Below the pieces are notes generated by a model that saw only the letters and a program-made list of their open reading frames with translations, did no database searches and was not told where the DNA came from. DNA of 64,000 nucleotides from NCBI GenBank assembly GCA_009493725.1, contig VOGB01000005.1, forward strand, positions 310,001 through 374,000, read 5' to 3'. This document shows, piece by piece, positions 9,194-18,062 of this stretch. Source of the DNA: Pseudoramibacter fermentans (GTDB taxonomy: Bacteria > Bacillota > Clostridia > Eubacteriales > Eubacteriaceae). A program made the translations under genes and the position numbers. Positions within the stretch are counted from its first letter, which is position 1, and the number at the start of each line of letters is the position of its first letter.

Positions 9194-9775
9194 TTAGGCT
9201 CCCCTTTCTGCCTCCTCCTTCAGCCGTTCCAGCGGCCAGCCGGCGATCTCTTTCAAATCGCTGCGCTGCGCCGCCTTCGGTCGGCCGTCATTTAAAATGC
9301 GGGTTCTCAAAATTTTCAAATACTTTAGTTTTTCTCCGACAGATTCCGGATACTGCTCTCTGAGCGTTCTAGCGATCTCCCGGGTCATCGACGGGCTCGC
9401 GCCTTCGGTGCAGACCGAAAGGGTCAGATCCCCCCGGCGGATCACCGACGGAAAAAAGTAGTCCGACCGGTCCGGGTCGTCCGCCGCGTTGACGAGAATG
9501 CCCCGGGCCTTGCAGTCATCGACGATTTTAGCGTTGAGGGCGTGGTCGTCCGTCGCCGCCGCGCAGATAGAAACGCCCTCGAGCATTGCGGCCGAGTAGG
9601 GCGCCTCGCTCACGGCACATCCGGCGACAGCCTTTTCGCCGCCGTCTGGCCGGACGAGCACGGTGACCTCGCACCCGGCCTCGGCGAAGGCCGCAGCCCG
9701 GCGGCTGCCGACCTTGCCGCCGCCGATCACCAGCGCTTTCAGCCCGCTCATTTCCAACAGAATCGGCAGTTTCAT
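9194..9775 (-). CDS. Precorrin-2 dehydrogenase-like protein (Met8/CysG N-terminal type)
   Basis: The 193-residue protein has a Rossmann fold start (LEMSGLKALVIGGGKVGSRR), then a VNAADDPDRSDYFFPSVIRRGDL motif and SVCTEGASPSMTREIARTLRE. These are the hallmarks of the NAD-dependent precorrin-2 dehydrogenase domain of CysG, Met8p and SirC. It most likely oxidises precorrin-2 to sirohydrochlorin, the substrate of CbiK. Whether it also has ferrochelatase activity for siroheme cannot be told from sequence. It sits between hemA and hemC, a common place for it in Clostridia. Confidence 0.88.
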   Translation of the reverse strand: MKLPILLEMSGLKALVIGGGKVGSRRAAAFAEAGCEVTVLVRPDGGEKAVAGCAVSEAPYSAAMLEGVSICAAATDDHALNAKIVDDCKARGILVNAADDPDRSDYFFPSVIRRGDLTLSVCTEGASPSMTREIARTLREQYPESVGEKLKYLKILRTRILNDGRPKAAQRSDLKEIAGWPLERLKEEAERGA

Positions 9776-9786
9776 CGGCGCCTCCT

Positions 9787-11034
9787 CTAATTTTCTTCCG
9801 TTTCGATCAGCCAGTGGTAGGCCTTCTTGGCCTTTTTCACGCTGGCGTCGTCGTCGAGCTTTTTAAGCTTCTTGATCGTCGGCATCACCATTTTTCTGAA
9901 CTCGGAGCGGACGATCTTTTCGAGATAGTCGTAGTCTTTGCCCTCGAAATGATAGCGCTTGTTCAAGATGTCGATGGTTTCATCAGCGCGGCCCTGAGCC
10001 TTGCGGTTCAGCCCGGCGACCATGCCGTCGACCTTAGCCTTCTGAAGCCAGGCCATCATGTCGTCGACCGCGTCCTCGACGGCGACGGCGATTTTCTGCG
10101 CGACCTTTTCTCTATAAGCCTTGGTTTCGTCGATGATGTGGTTGAAGTCGTCGATGGTCAACAGCGTGACGCCGTCGACCTGGGCAAGGGCCGGGTCGAT
10201 GTCCCGGGGCAGTGCCAAATCGATGAGCAGCAGCGGCTTGTCCAGTGCCGGGAAGGCTTCGCTTTTTAACACCGTGTGAGGCGACGCCGTCGCAGAGATG
10301 ATGACGTCCATGTCCGAAACCACGCTGTAGCGGTCGGGATAGGGCACGACCTTGACTTCGCCGTGATAGGTATCCTGATAATCCAGCGGCGGGTGGTAGG
10401 TCCGGTTGGTCATCGTCACGTCGTTAAAGCCCTCGGCGTCCATGTACTGGAGGGCGAGAGTGCCCATTTTCCCGGAGCCGATGATCAAGACCTTTTTGTC
10501 CTGATAATCCTCTGGGAACAGGCGCTTGACGTGCTTGACCGCCGTCGACGAGAGAGACAGCGGCGTTTCGGAAATCTTGTACACGGTCTTGATCTTCTTC
10601 GAGAAGGTGATCGCTTCGCGGAAGGCCTTGGTCAGGAATTTGCCGGCGCCGTGGATTTTTTCGGCGTTGGCCAGCGCGTCCTTCGACTGTCCGAGGATCT
10701 GGTCTTCCCCGAGGATCATCGAGTCCAGCCCCGCCACGACCCGGAACAGATGCCACACCGCGTCCCGGCCGTCAAAGGTGTAGAGATACGGGGCGATTTC
10801 CGGGGTTTTGTAGTCGAAGTAATATTCCTTTAGGGCCTCGACCGCCGCATCCGCGTGCTCCGCCGCCGCGTAGATTTCGCTGCGGTTGCAGGTCGAGAGC
10901 ACCACGACCTCAGCGATGCCCCGCTTTTTCAACGTCTCGGTCACCGCTTCGAGAGAGCGCACGGTGAACGCCGCTTTTTCGCGGACCTCCATCGGCGCCT
11001 TTCGGTGATCCAGTCCCACTGCTACGATTTCCAC
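9787..11034 (-). CDS. hemA: Glutamyl-tRNA reductase
   Basis: First enzyme of the C5 pathway; reduces glutamyl-tRNA to glutamate-1-semialdehyde with NADPH. The 415-residue protein keeps the nucleophilic cysteine in LSTCNRSE (Cys49), GLDSMILGEDQILGQ, and the NADPH-binding IIGSGKMGTLA. The C-terminus is long and lysine-rich (MPTIKKLKKLDDDASVKKAKK), like other clostridial forms. It is the entry point for all tetrapyrroles here and lies 9 bases after the acyltransferase gene. Confidence 0.95.
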   Translation of the reverse strand: MEIVAVGLDHRKAPMEVREKAAFTVRSLEAVTETLKKRGIAEVVVLSTCNRSEIYAAAEHADAAVEALKEYYFDYKTPEIAPYLYTFDGRDAVWHLFRVVAGLDSMILGEDQILGQSKDALANAEKIHGAGKFLTKAFREAITFSKKIKTVYKISETPLSLSSTAVKHVKRLFPEDYQDKKVLIIGSGKMGTLALQYMDAEGFNDVTMTNRTYHPPLDYQDTYHGEVKVVPYPDRYSVVSDMDVIISATASPHTVLKSEAFPALDKPLLLIDLALPRDIDPALAQVDGVTLLTIDDFNHIIDETKAYREKVAQKIAVAVEDAVDDMMAWLQKAKVDGMVAGLNRKAQGRADETIDILNKRYHFEGKDYDYLEKIVRSEFRKMVMPTIKKLKKLDDDASVKKAKKAYHWLIETEEN

Positions 11035-11043
11035 AACTGCCTC

Positions 11044-11802
11044 CTATCTTTCTTCTTTCTGCTTAATGCTTTCCAGCTGCTTTGCCCGGTAATCGCTGAC
11101 GATGCGCTGCGCGCGCTGCGGCAGCTCCCGCCATTCCTTTTTGCCGAAATCCGTTGTCGGTATTGCCGGCAGCACGGTCAGGGACACCTCTGCCGGGTAA
11201 ATCCAAATGGACCCGGGGCGCATCATCCGCTCGGTCCCCTCGATCACACAGGGCACCACCGGCACCCGGTCCGCCTTCGCGATGCGGAAGGCCCCGGATT
11301 TAAAGGTGTGCACTGCGCCGTCCCTGCTGCGCGTGCCTTCCGGGAAGATGACCATCGAATAGCCTTCGGAAAGCCAGTGCTCGCTTTCCTTCAGCGCCTT
11401 CACCGATTCCCGCGGGTGATCCCGGTCGACGAATACGCAGTGGAGCTCCCGCATCCACGACGCGATGCCGGGAATTTTGGTGATCTGCTTTTTCGCCATC
11501 ATCGGCTTGGTGTCGTCGCCCAAAAAGCCGATCATCAGCGGAATATCGAAATACCCCAGATGATTGGCGACGTAGACCGCCGGCCCGTCCACGAGGTTAT
11601 TAAGCCCCTCGACGCGGACGTGCCCGCCGGCCATCGTGAACATGGTCCGCGCCCATCTGCCGACAATCCGGTGCAGCAGGGCGTCGTGCTCGGCAGTTTT
11701 CCCCTGACGGCCGAGGCGGCGGATCTTGAACAGCGCGGGGATCGCGATCAGCTGGTACAGCCAAAAACGGATGAACCAGATCAATGTCCGAAAAAACGCC
11801 AT
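11044..11802 (-). CDS. plsC: 1-acyl-sn-glycerol-3-phosphate acyltransferase
   Basis: Membrane-associated acyltransferase that makes phosphatidic acid from lysophosphatidic acid. The 252-residue protein has an N-terminal hydrophobic segment (FFRTLIWFIRFWLYQLIAIPA), the HX4D catalytic motif in VANHLGYFDIPL, and the substrate-binding FPEGTRSRDG. The ATG at 11802 follows AGGAGG at ideal spacing, so I prefer it to the ATG seven codons upstream. A phospholipid gene has no known role in corrin synthesis. It sits between cbiT and hemA in the same direction and is probably a passenger in the transcript. Confidence 0.9.
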   Translation of the reverse strand: MAFFRTLIWFIRFWLYQLIAIPALFKIRRLGRQGKTAEHDALLHRIVGRWARTMFTMAGGHVRVEGLNNLVDGPAVYVANHLGYFDIPLMIGFLGDDTKPMMAKKQITKIPGIASWMRELHCVFVDRDHPRESVKALKESEHWLSEGYSMVIFPEGTRSRDGAVHTFKSGAFRIAKADRVPVVPCVIEGTERMMRPGSIWIYPAEVSLTVLPAIPTTDFGKKEWRELPQRAQRIVSDYRAKQLESIKQKEER

Positions 11803-11842
11803 GACTGCCTCCTTTTGTTTCACTTACACTTTTATTTTTAAT

Positions 11843-12424
11843 TCAACCGCGCTGAACCGCCGTCATTAAATAGACCGGGTTCTGCGCCGTCATCATCGTC
11901 AGGCCCCCGACCATTCGGCCGCGGCTGACGCCGATTTCGACGACCTCGACGTCGTCGAAGCGTTCGCTCATCAATACTCGGGCCCGGGCCGCGTTTTCCA
12001 GCGTGATGAAGTTGGCGTTGATTTTGCCGCCCGGCGCCAGGTGCGCCTGGGCCCAGTCAAAGATGCCGGCCATCTCGCCGCCGGTGCCGCCGACGATGAT
12101 TTTATTCACCGGCCCGGAAATGCCCTCGAGGGCCTCCGGCGCCTGTCCGGCGATCAGCTCTACCGGTGCCGCGTCGAAATGATCCTTATTCTGAAGGATC
12201 AGCGCCTGGGCCGCTTCCTTGCCCTCGACCGCGTAGACCTTGCCGCGGTAGGCCGCGTGGGCCGCTTCCATCGTGATGCCGCCGGTGCCGGCGCCGATGT
12301 CGACGACCACGTCGTCCGGCTGAATGTCCAGAAAGGCAATGGTCAGAATGCGGATTTCCCGCTTCGTCATCGGCGCCTTGCCGCGGACGTAGGCCTCGTC
12401 CTGATATCCTGCTATTTCACTCAT
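11843..12424 (-). CDS. cbiT: Cobalt-precorrin-6B C15-methyltransferase (decarboxylating)
   Basis: SAM-dependent Rossmann methyltransferase that methylates C15 and removes the C12 acetate carboxyl. The 193-residue protein has the SAM motif VVDIGAGTGGITMEAA and the second family motif VGGTGGEMAGIFDWA. Here CbiT and CbiE are separate proteins, not fused as in CobL. The gene overlaps cbiE by 8 bases, and the two together do the C5/C15 methylations. Confidence 0.93.
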   Translation of the reverse strand: MSEIAGYQDEAYVRGKAPMTKREIRILTIAFLDIQPDDVVVDIGAGTGGITMEAAHAAYRGKVYAVEGKEAAQALILQNKDHFDAAPVELIAGQAPEALEGISGPVNKIIVGGTGGEMAGIFDWAQAHLAPGGKINANFITLENAARARVLMSERFDDVEVVEIGVSRGRMVGGLTMMTAQNPVYLMTAVQRG

Positions 12425-13064
12425 CTGTTACAATCACGACTGACATACCCCGTTCCGAGAACGTCAGTCCCTCCTCTGTGGTTAATCTCGTAATCCGTTC
12501 CTCCGGATAGGATAAATCCTCTCCGACGTACAGTATTTTGTCGTCTAAGCCTTCTGCCTTCAGCGCGGCGGCGATGTACGCCGTGTTGTGGGTGTCGTCG
12601 GTCAGCACGCCGACGGTGCCGTGGCGCTTCACCCGGCCGATCAAGTCCTGATCCCGGCCGTGCAGGCTGATCAATGCCGCGTCCTGCCAGGGCCTGCCGA
12701 TTTTCGCGAACAGGTAGGTCAGGGACGACACCCCCGGAATCGCCTGGACGTGTGCGGCGCCAATTACTTTCCGCGCGTAGCTGAGCAGGCTGTAAAAGCC
12801 GCAGTCGCCGGACACGACCAGCGCCGTCTTTTTGTGGGGGTACACCGCCTTGACCGCCGCCATGACCTCGGTGAGCTTGCCGCCGCCGGAGCCGACAATG
12901 TGGACTTCCTTGCCCGAGGCGTCGAAGCTCTCGAGATGGCGCTTGCCGCAGGCGACGACTTCCGCCTCGTCAATGGCCCTCAGGGCCGCCGGCAGGATGT
13001 AGTCCGGCGCGCCGGGGCCCAGGCTGACCACCGTCAGCTTATCGTATTTGGGTGCTGTTTTCAT
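12417..13064 (-). CDS. cbiE: Cobalt-precorrin-7 C5-methyltransferase
   Basis: SAM-dependent methylase of the corrin family that methylates C5. The 215-residue protein starts with KLTVVSLGPGAPDYILPAA, has ALVVSGDCGFYSLLSYA about 90 residues in, and ISLHGRDQ in the C-terminal half. It overlaps cbiD by four bases and cbiT by eight, so translation of D, E and T is probably coupled. Confidence 0.93.
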   Translation of the reverse strand: MKTAPKYDKLTVVSLGPGAPDYILPAALRAIDEAEVVACGKRHLESFDASGKEVHIVGSGGGKLTEVMAAVKAVYPHKKTALVVSGDCGFYSLLSYARKVIGAAHVQAIPGVSSLTYLFAKIGRPWQDAALISLHGRDQDLIGRVKRHGTVGVLTDDTHNTAYIAAALKAEGLDDKILYVGEDLSYPEERITRLTTEEGLTFSERGMSVVIVTDE

Positions 13065-14209
13065 TTGAATAATGCCTCGAATGCTGCCGCGCCCTCCGAC
13101 TGGCCGAGCAGGCCGTATTTCCGGCTGAAGAGCACGACCTCGACCGCGATGTTCTGGTAGACCTTGCGTTCGCAGCGGATCTTGACCCGTTCGGCGAGGT
13201 GGTCGAAGTAGTCCCGGCCGAATCCGTGGGCGCGAAGGGTCTCGACCGCGTCGTCTGTCGTCGTGCAGTGCATGATCTCGGAGACGCAGGCCTGATCCGC
13301 CCCGTCCAGCGCCGCGTAGGCCGCGAGGATTTCCATCCGCGCGTCGGAGTAGGACGAGTGGGTCTGGAAGATGCCGCCGGCGACCTTGACAAGCTTGCCC
13401 AGGTGGCCGACGAAGAGGATGCGTGCGATCCCCATGTTTTCCGCCTGCTCGAACATGTAGCCGACAAAATTGCTGATTTTGACCATCCGGTCGGACTTGA
13501 GTCCGAGTTCGGCCGCGAAATCCGCGCCGTAATTGCCCGGCACGAAGAGGATATCGCGGCAGCCCTTTTCTTTTAAGACAGAGAGCTCGAGGCGCATGGA
13601 CGCCTTCAGGGATTCCTCGCTCATCGGCGTGACAATGCCGGTGGTGCCGAGGATGGACAGCCCGCCTTGGACGCCGAGCTTCGGGTTAAAGGTGCGCTTG
13701 GCCAGTTCCTCGCCCTCGGGCAGAGAGACCGTCACCTCAAATCCGCCGGTATAATCGTAGGCTTCCGCCACTTCCGCCAGGGCCTTGCGCATCATCGCCC
13801 GGGGCGTCGGGTTGATCGCCGGCTCGCCCACCGGGATCGACAGCCCCGGCAGGGTCACGACGCCGAGGCCCTTCCCCCGCTTGAAGACGACGCCTGGATC
13901 ATCGATCAGCCGCACGGCCGCGTAAACCCGGGTGCCCTTGGTGACGTCCGGGTCGTCGCCCGAATCCTTGACCACCGCGCAGGAAGCCGTCCCGCCGTCA
14001 ATGCGGCAGTCGAACAAGTCGATCACCAAATCCCAGCCCTTGGGGGTGGCAATCTCGACGGTGTCTTTAATCTCGCCGGTGAAGAGCATCAGGGCCGCGG
14101 CCTTGGACGCCGCCGTCGCGCAGGAGCCGGTGGTGTAGCCGTAGCGCATCCGCTTGCCGCCCTTTTCGACGTAGCGGTTCAGCGGGTGTTTCAGGACGTC
14201 GCCGCTCAT
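13061..14209 (-). CDS. cbiD: Cobalt-precorrin-5B C1-methyltransferase
   Basis: CbiD methylates C1 of the ring-contracted cobalt-precorrin-5B and is specific to the anaerobic pathway. The 382-residue protein has the conserved RYGYTTGSCATAASKAAALML near the N-terminus, AINPTPRAMM, and ILGTTGIVTPMSEES, followed by FVGHLGKLVKVAGGIF. Length is normal. The start overlaps the cbiL stop by four bases (ATGA). Confidence 0.94.
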   Translation of the reverse strand: MSGDVLKHPLNRYVEKGGKRMRYGYTTGSCATAASKAAALMLFTGEIKDTVEIATPKGWDLVIDLFDCRIDGGTASCAVVKDSGDDPDVTKGTRVYAAVRLIDDPGVVFKRGKGLGVVTLPGLSIPVGEPAINPTPRAMMRKALAEVAEAYDYTGGFEVTVSLPEGEELAKRTFNPKLGVQGGLSILGTTGIVTPMSEESLKASMRLELSVLKEKGCRDILFVPGNYGADFAAELGLKSDRMVKISNFVGYMFEQAENMGIARILFVGHLGKLVKVAGGIFQTHSSYSDARMEILAAYAALDGADQACVSEIMHCTTTDDAVETLRAHGFGRDYFDHLAERVKIRCERKVYQNIAVEVVLFSRKYGLLGQSEGAAAFEALFK

Positions 14210-14925
14210 TTCGCTTTTTTAATCAGCACTGTGGACAGGTACGGGACCTTCTTTTCCAGGTCCGCGATGTCCCGGGTGACCCTTTCGCTGTCCATGCCGA
14301 TGTTGGAAATCATCACGAAGTGATCTTCGAGGTGGCGTTCCCGGAGGGCCTTGGCAAGGCCCTTCGCGTTGGCGGAGACCTTCATGACGACGATGTTCTG
14401 ATGGGCGTCGAGCACCGCGTCCACTTCTTCCTCAGTCTGGGTCATGCCGACGACGCCGAGGGATTCTTCGCCCTGGGTCAGCGGCAGGTTCAAATGGGCC
14501 GCCAGGCTGCAGAAAGACGGCACGCCGGAGATGGTTTCTACCGCCATGCCGCGGTCGATCAAAAATTCCATCACGTAGGAGTAGGTCGAGTAGACCATCG
14601 GGTCGCCGAGGGTCAGGAACACCGCGTTCTGGCCCCAGTTCAGCATGCTCTGAATCTGGTCGGCGTTTTCGCCCCACTGTTTTTCGAGGGTTTCCCGTTC
14701 TGCGGAAAGCGAGAGCATCGGGAAGTCCATGACGACGAGCTTCGTTTCCGGTTTGATGTAGGGCTTGGCGATCTGGAGGGCGATGCTCGGCTTGCCCATT
14801 TTCTTCGTCGGGCTGATGATCACGTCCGCCGATTCGATGGCCCTGACCGCCTTGACGGTGAGCAGCTCCGGATCCCCGGGGCCGACGCCGATGCCGTAGA
14901 GTTTGCCTTTTTTCTGTTGTTCCAT
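14206..14925 (-). CDS. cbiL: Cobalt-factor II C20-methyltransferase
   Basis: SAM-dependent methylase acting right after cobalt insertion. The protein (239 residues from the ATG at 14925) begins MEQQKKGKLYGIGVGPGDPELLTVKA, then has VVMDFPMLS and NAVFLTLGDPMVYSTYSY. A TTG at 14937 would add four residues and lies just after GGGAAGGGA. The ATG is the conventional choice, but the true start is not certain. The gene begins within six bases of the cbiC stop, so it is in the same message. Confidence 0.93.
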   Translation of the reverse strand: MEQQKKGKLYGIGVGPGDPELLTVKAVRAIESADVIISPTKKMGKPSIALQIAKPYIKPETKLVVMDFPMLSLSAERETLEKQWGENADQIQSMLNWGQNAVFLTLGDPMVYSTYSYVMEFLIDRGMAVETISGVPSFCSLAAHLNLPLTQGEESLGVVGMTQTEEEVDAVLDAHQNIVVMKVSANAKGLAKALRERHLEDHFVMISNIGMDSERVTRDIADLEKKVPYLSTVLIKKAK

Positions 14926-14930
14926 CTCGC

Positions 14931-15572
14931 TTACCAATCCCTTCCCAATTTGTAAAGCATGGCGTTTAGAATCGCGCCGACCACCGGACTGCCGCCCTTT
15001 CTGCCGTTGATCCGAATGTACGGAATGTCGTAGGGGTCGAGCTCGTCCAGCGCGGCCTTCGATTCCGCCGCGCCGACGAAGCCGATGGGCGCGCCGACGA
15101 TTAAATCCGGCTTGGGCGCGCCGTCCTTGATCAGATCGATCAGTCTGTAGAGCGCGGTCGGCGCGTTGCCGATCGCGAAAATCGAGACGTCCTCGCGGTT
15201 GACGGCCTTTTCCATCGCGACGGTGGAGCGGGTGACGCCCCGCTTCTTCGCTTCGGCGATGACGTCGTCGTCATGGACGAAGTTGAGCACGTCGATGTGC
15301 TGCATGGCCAGGGCCCGGTTGTTGACCGCCGCTTTGATCATGCCGGTGTCGGCGTAGATGTGCTTGCCGGCCTTCAAGGCGTTGAGCCCGCGGGCCACCG
15401 CGTTGTTCTTGAATTCGATCAGGCGCGCGTATTCAAAGTCAGCCGTGGTGTGGATCACCCGTTTGACGATGCTGTCCGTTTCTTCCGGAAACTTGATCCC
15501 GCCGAGCTCCCGGCCGATAATTTCAAAACTCTTTTTTTCGATTTCATGTGGTTCGTTGACGTAATCACGCAT
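14931..15572 (-). CDS. cbiC: Cobalt-precorrin-8 methylmutase
   Basis: Moves the C11 methyl to C12, producing cobyrinic acid. The 213-residue protein shows the family features: an N-terminal PHEIEKKSFEII, VKRVIHTTADFEYA, YADTGMIKAAVN, and a C-terminal IVGAPIGFVGAAESK followed by YIRINGRKGGSPV. The histidine in IHTTADF is the catalytic residue in the family. It lies 49 bases after the kinase gene. Confidence 0.94.
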   Translation of the reverse strand: MRDYVNEPHEIEKKSFEIIGRELGGIKFPEETDSIVKRVIHTTADFEYARLIEFKNNAVARGLNALKAGKHIYADTGMIKAAVNNRALAMQHIDVLNFVHDDDVIAEAKKRGVTRSTVAMEKAVNREDVSIFAIGNAPTALYRLIDLIKDGAPKPDLIVGAPIGFVGAAESKAALDELDPYDIPYIRINGRKGGSPVVGAILNAMLYKLGRDW

Positions 15573-15621
15573 TATTTTTCCCTTTCTCCTTTGGGTTTAA
15601 AATTGGGGTTGCATTCTGGAT

Positions 15622-16503
15622 TTAAAATTCGTTGCGCAGCAGCTGCACGCCGCCGGGCACGATCCGCCGCTCGAAGGCGCTGTCGATCTCTTCCGCTGAC
15701 ACGTGCTTCAGCAGCTCGCGCATCAAGTCGTCCCGGGCGAGGCGCCCCGGCTCGTGGAGAATGCCGACCACCGTGCCGCTGTGGCCGATGACGACACCCT
15801 CGCCGCCGTATCGGCTGCTCAAGTCAATGAGCAGCGGCAGGTAGGGCTTCTCGAGGACTTTCTGATTGAGCAGCGCCGATTTCGTCGTCGCGTTGCCGAC
15901 GGTCTGCAGGTTACGCCGGTCGACGCCCCGCTGGAAGGTGGCGACGATGCCGGCGAAGGCCGCCCGGTCCCGGGCCGTGTAGATTCTGCGCTGGCCTTTG
16001 AAGCCGACGGTGTCCACCGTCCCCTTGAAGTTGATGACGAGGATCGCGGCCTGCAGGTTGTGCCGGAAGGTCTTGATGACGCCGCCGTCGATAAAGTCGA
16101 ACAGGTTGAGCCGCGGGAACATGATGTTGTCCGACGGCTCCACCGCGATGCACAGCCTGGCGATTTCCGACGCGTCCAGGTGCAGGTCGAAAAAGACGCT
16201 GAGGGCGCCGGCCAGCGCCGCCAGGTCGGCGGTGCTGCTGGCCATGCCCTTGCCCCTCGGAATTTCCGACGCGATCTCGATGTTCAAGTGGTGCATCACC
16301 TTTTCCGACAGGCCGTATCGCCACAGGAAATAGTCGACCATGGCCGCGGCCTTTGGCGGCAGGTCGATGCGCTGGGGCTCGTCGGAGATCGTCGCCCTGG
16401 CGTAAAGGTCGATCGGGCAGGACACGAGGCAGGGCCGCCCGCGGTAGATACCTTGAATCCACTCGCCGCAGGAGCCCGGCGCTCGGGTCGTCAGCCGCCT
16501 CAC
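15622..16503 (-). CDS. GHMP kinase, probable L-threonine kinase (PduX-like)
   Basis: The 293-residue protein has a GHMP-kinase layout: an N-terminal TTRAPGSCGEWIQG, the ATP-binding EIPRGKGMASSTADLAAL, and a C-terminal GVVIGHSGTVVGIL. This pattern matches PduX, which phosphorylates L-threonine for the aminopropanol linker of cobalamin, and its place among cbi genes supports that. I chose the GTG at 16503 because it overlaps the cbiA stop by four bases (GTGA), although the frame stays open to an ATG at 16533. Threonine specificity is inferred. Its usual partner, the threonine-phosphate decarboxylase cobD, is not in the window. Confidence 0.8.
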   Translation of the reverse strand: MRRLTTRAPGSCGEWIQGIYRGRPCLVSCPIDLYARATISDEPQRIDLPPKAAAMVDYFLWRYGLSEKVMHHLNIEIASEIPRGKGMASSTADLAALAGALSVFFDLHLDASEIARLCIAVEPSDNIMFPRLNLFDFIDGGVIKTFRHNLQAAILVINFKGTVDTVGFKGQRRIYTARDRAAFAGIVATFQRGVDRRNLQTVGNATTKSALLNQKVLEKPYLPLLIDLSSRYGGEGVVIGHSGTVVGILHEPGRLARDDLMRELLKHVSAEEIDSAFERRIVPGGVQLLRNEF

Positions 16504-17879
16504 AGGCGTGCTCCTTTGAGCGCTCTCGCGCACTCGAGCATCGCGATCAGGAAGTCGTCGGCGCCGTCGGCGTAGAAATGCAGGTGGGGGTAGCCCGCCA
16601 GCGTGTGCGCCTTGACGTAGCCGCCGCCCCAGGTCTGTTCGCCCGAGGCTCTGCGCTTCGTCACCGTGTAGATTTCCGGCACCGGTTCAAAGGTTTCGAC
16701 CCGGCTGTGGTGAAATTCGTGAGCGCGAAAACGATAGGTCCGGCCACCGAAGTCCGCCGCGACGTCGACGTAGCCGAAATGCTGGAGGCGTTCGGTCATG
16801 ATCGTCGTCGCCGGCAGGAAGCCGATGCCGTCGTGGCGGGCGCCGCCCTTATTCTGGAGGGACTGGGTCAATACCATCAGCCCGCCGCATTCCGCGAAGC
16901 AGGGCATCCCAGCCTCGAGCTTTGCCTTCAAATCCCGGCGCATCGCGGCGTTGGCTTCAAAGGCTTCGCCGAAGACCTCGGGGAAGCCGCCGCCGATGTA
17001 TAGCCCGTCGAGGCCGTCGGGCACCTTGTCGTCGTCCAACGGACTGAAGGGCACCAGGTTCACACCCAGGGTCTTCAGGGCGGTGAAATTGTCGTGATAA
17101 TAAAAATTAAAGGCGCGGTCCCAGGCCACGCCGACAGTCAGATCCGAATAGGCGCCGGCGCAGGCCGCGAAGGGATCGGGGCGGCCGGTGCGCGGGGTGA
17201 TTTCGGAGAGTTCGAGCATCCGGTCCAGGTCGACGTGGGCGGCGGTCAGTTCCCCGGCGCGGCGCACCGTCTCCTTGAGCTTCGGCAGCTCGTCCGCCGG
17301 GATCAGGCCGAGGTGGCGGGAGCCGACCGTCAGGTCCGGGTCCTCGGGGATCCACCCGACGCAGGGCACGCCGGCCTTGGTCTCAATCGCGTTTTTGAGC
17401 AGCTCGAAATGGCTCTGGGATTTGATCCGGTTGACGATGACCCCGGCGATGCGCAGGTCTGGGTCGTAGTTCACGTAGCCCATGACCAGTGCCGCGGCCG
17501 ACGCCGCCATGCCCCGGCCGTCGATGGTCAGGAAGACCGGGATCCCGAGGGTCTTCGCCAGAAAGGCGGAGGAGCCGACTTCGCTGCCGGACATGCTGCC
17601 GTCGTAGAGCCCCATGACCCCCTCGACGATGCCCAAGTCGTCCGCCTTCAGCCGGCGGGCGTACAGGGTCTTGATCCGTTCCGGGTCGACGATCCAGGTG
17701 TCGAGATTGACCGACGGCTCGCCGGTGACGAATTCGTGAAACATCGGGTCGATGTAATCCGGGCCGGTTTTGGCCGGCACGACGTGACACCCCCGCGCCT
17801 TAAAGGCGGCCATGATTCCCATGGTCGCTGTGGTCTTCCCGACGTTACTATTGGTTCCTGCTAGCATCAACCCGTGCAT
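16500..17879 (-). CDS. cbiA: Cobyrinic acid a,c-diamide synthase
   Basis: Uses glutamine and ATP to amidate the a and c carboxylates of cobyrinate. The 459-residue protein has the N-terminal P-loop MLAGTNSNVGKTTATMG, a PAKTGPDYIDPMFH motif, LYIGGGFPEVFGEAF, and the glutamine amidotransferase cysteine in PCFAECGGLMVLT. It is the first gene of the 18-kb operon. The ATG at 17879 has GGGAGG upstream and a TATAAT about 65 bases away. Confidence 0.95.
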   Translation of the reverse strand: MHGLMLAGTNSNVGKTTATMGIMAAFKARGCHVVPAKTGPDYIDPMFHEFVTGEPSVNLDTWIVDPERIKTLYARRLKADDLGIVEGVMGLYDGSMSGSEVGSSAFLAKTLGIPVFLTIDGRGMAASAAALVMGYVNYDPDLRIAGVIVNRIKSQSHFELLKNAIETKAGVPCVGWIPEDPDLTVGSRHLGLIPADELPKLKETVRRAGELTAAHVDLDRMLELSEITPRTGRPDPFAACAGAYSDLTVGVAWDRAFNFYYHDNFTALKTLGVNLVPFSPLDDDKVPDGLDGLYIGGGFPEVFGEAFEANAAMRRDLKAKLEAGMPCFAECGGLMVLTQSLQNKGGARHDGIGFLPATTIMTERLQHFGYVDVAADFGGRTYRFRAHEFHHSRVETFEPVPEIYTVTKRRASGEQTWGGGYVKAHTLAGYPHLHFYADGADDFLIAMLECARALKGARL

Positions 17880-17943
17880 CTGATCCTCCCGCGCTTTTTT
17901 ATTTGACTTCTTGTCTGCCCGTAGGCATACCCCTAATTGTATT

Positions 17944-17972
17944 ATTATACCTGATTTAAATCGATAATGAGA
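17944..17972 (-). promoter_or_regulatory. Probable promoter of the cobalamin operon
   Basis: The 183-base gap between cbiA and cbiO holds a clear -10 box, TATAAT on the minus strand at 17944-17949. The hexamer 17 bases upstream (TCTCAT) is a poor -35, so an activator may be needed. The leader of about 65 bases contains GGGGTATGCC and GCCTACGGGC. It is far too short for a cobalamin riboswitch of about 200 bases, and no B12-box is visible. I see nothing else in this gap. Confidence 0.45.
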
Positions 17973-18062
17973 GATATTTTTTAGCAGTTAAAAGGCACAT
18001 GCTTATCCTTTATTAATTCGTGATAATTCGCACTTTTTTCGATTTCTTTTCTTAATTTATAA

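Noticed and set aside
17880..18062. Cobalamin riboswitch before cbiA
   Set aside because: The transcribed leader is only about 65 bases and has no B12-box or the needed helices.
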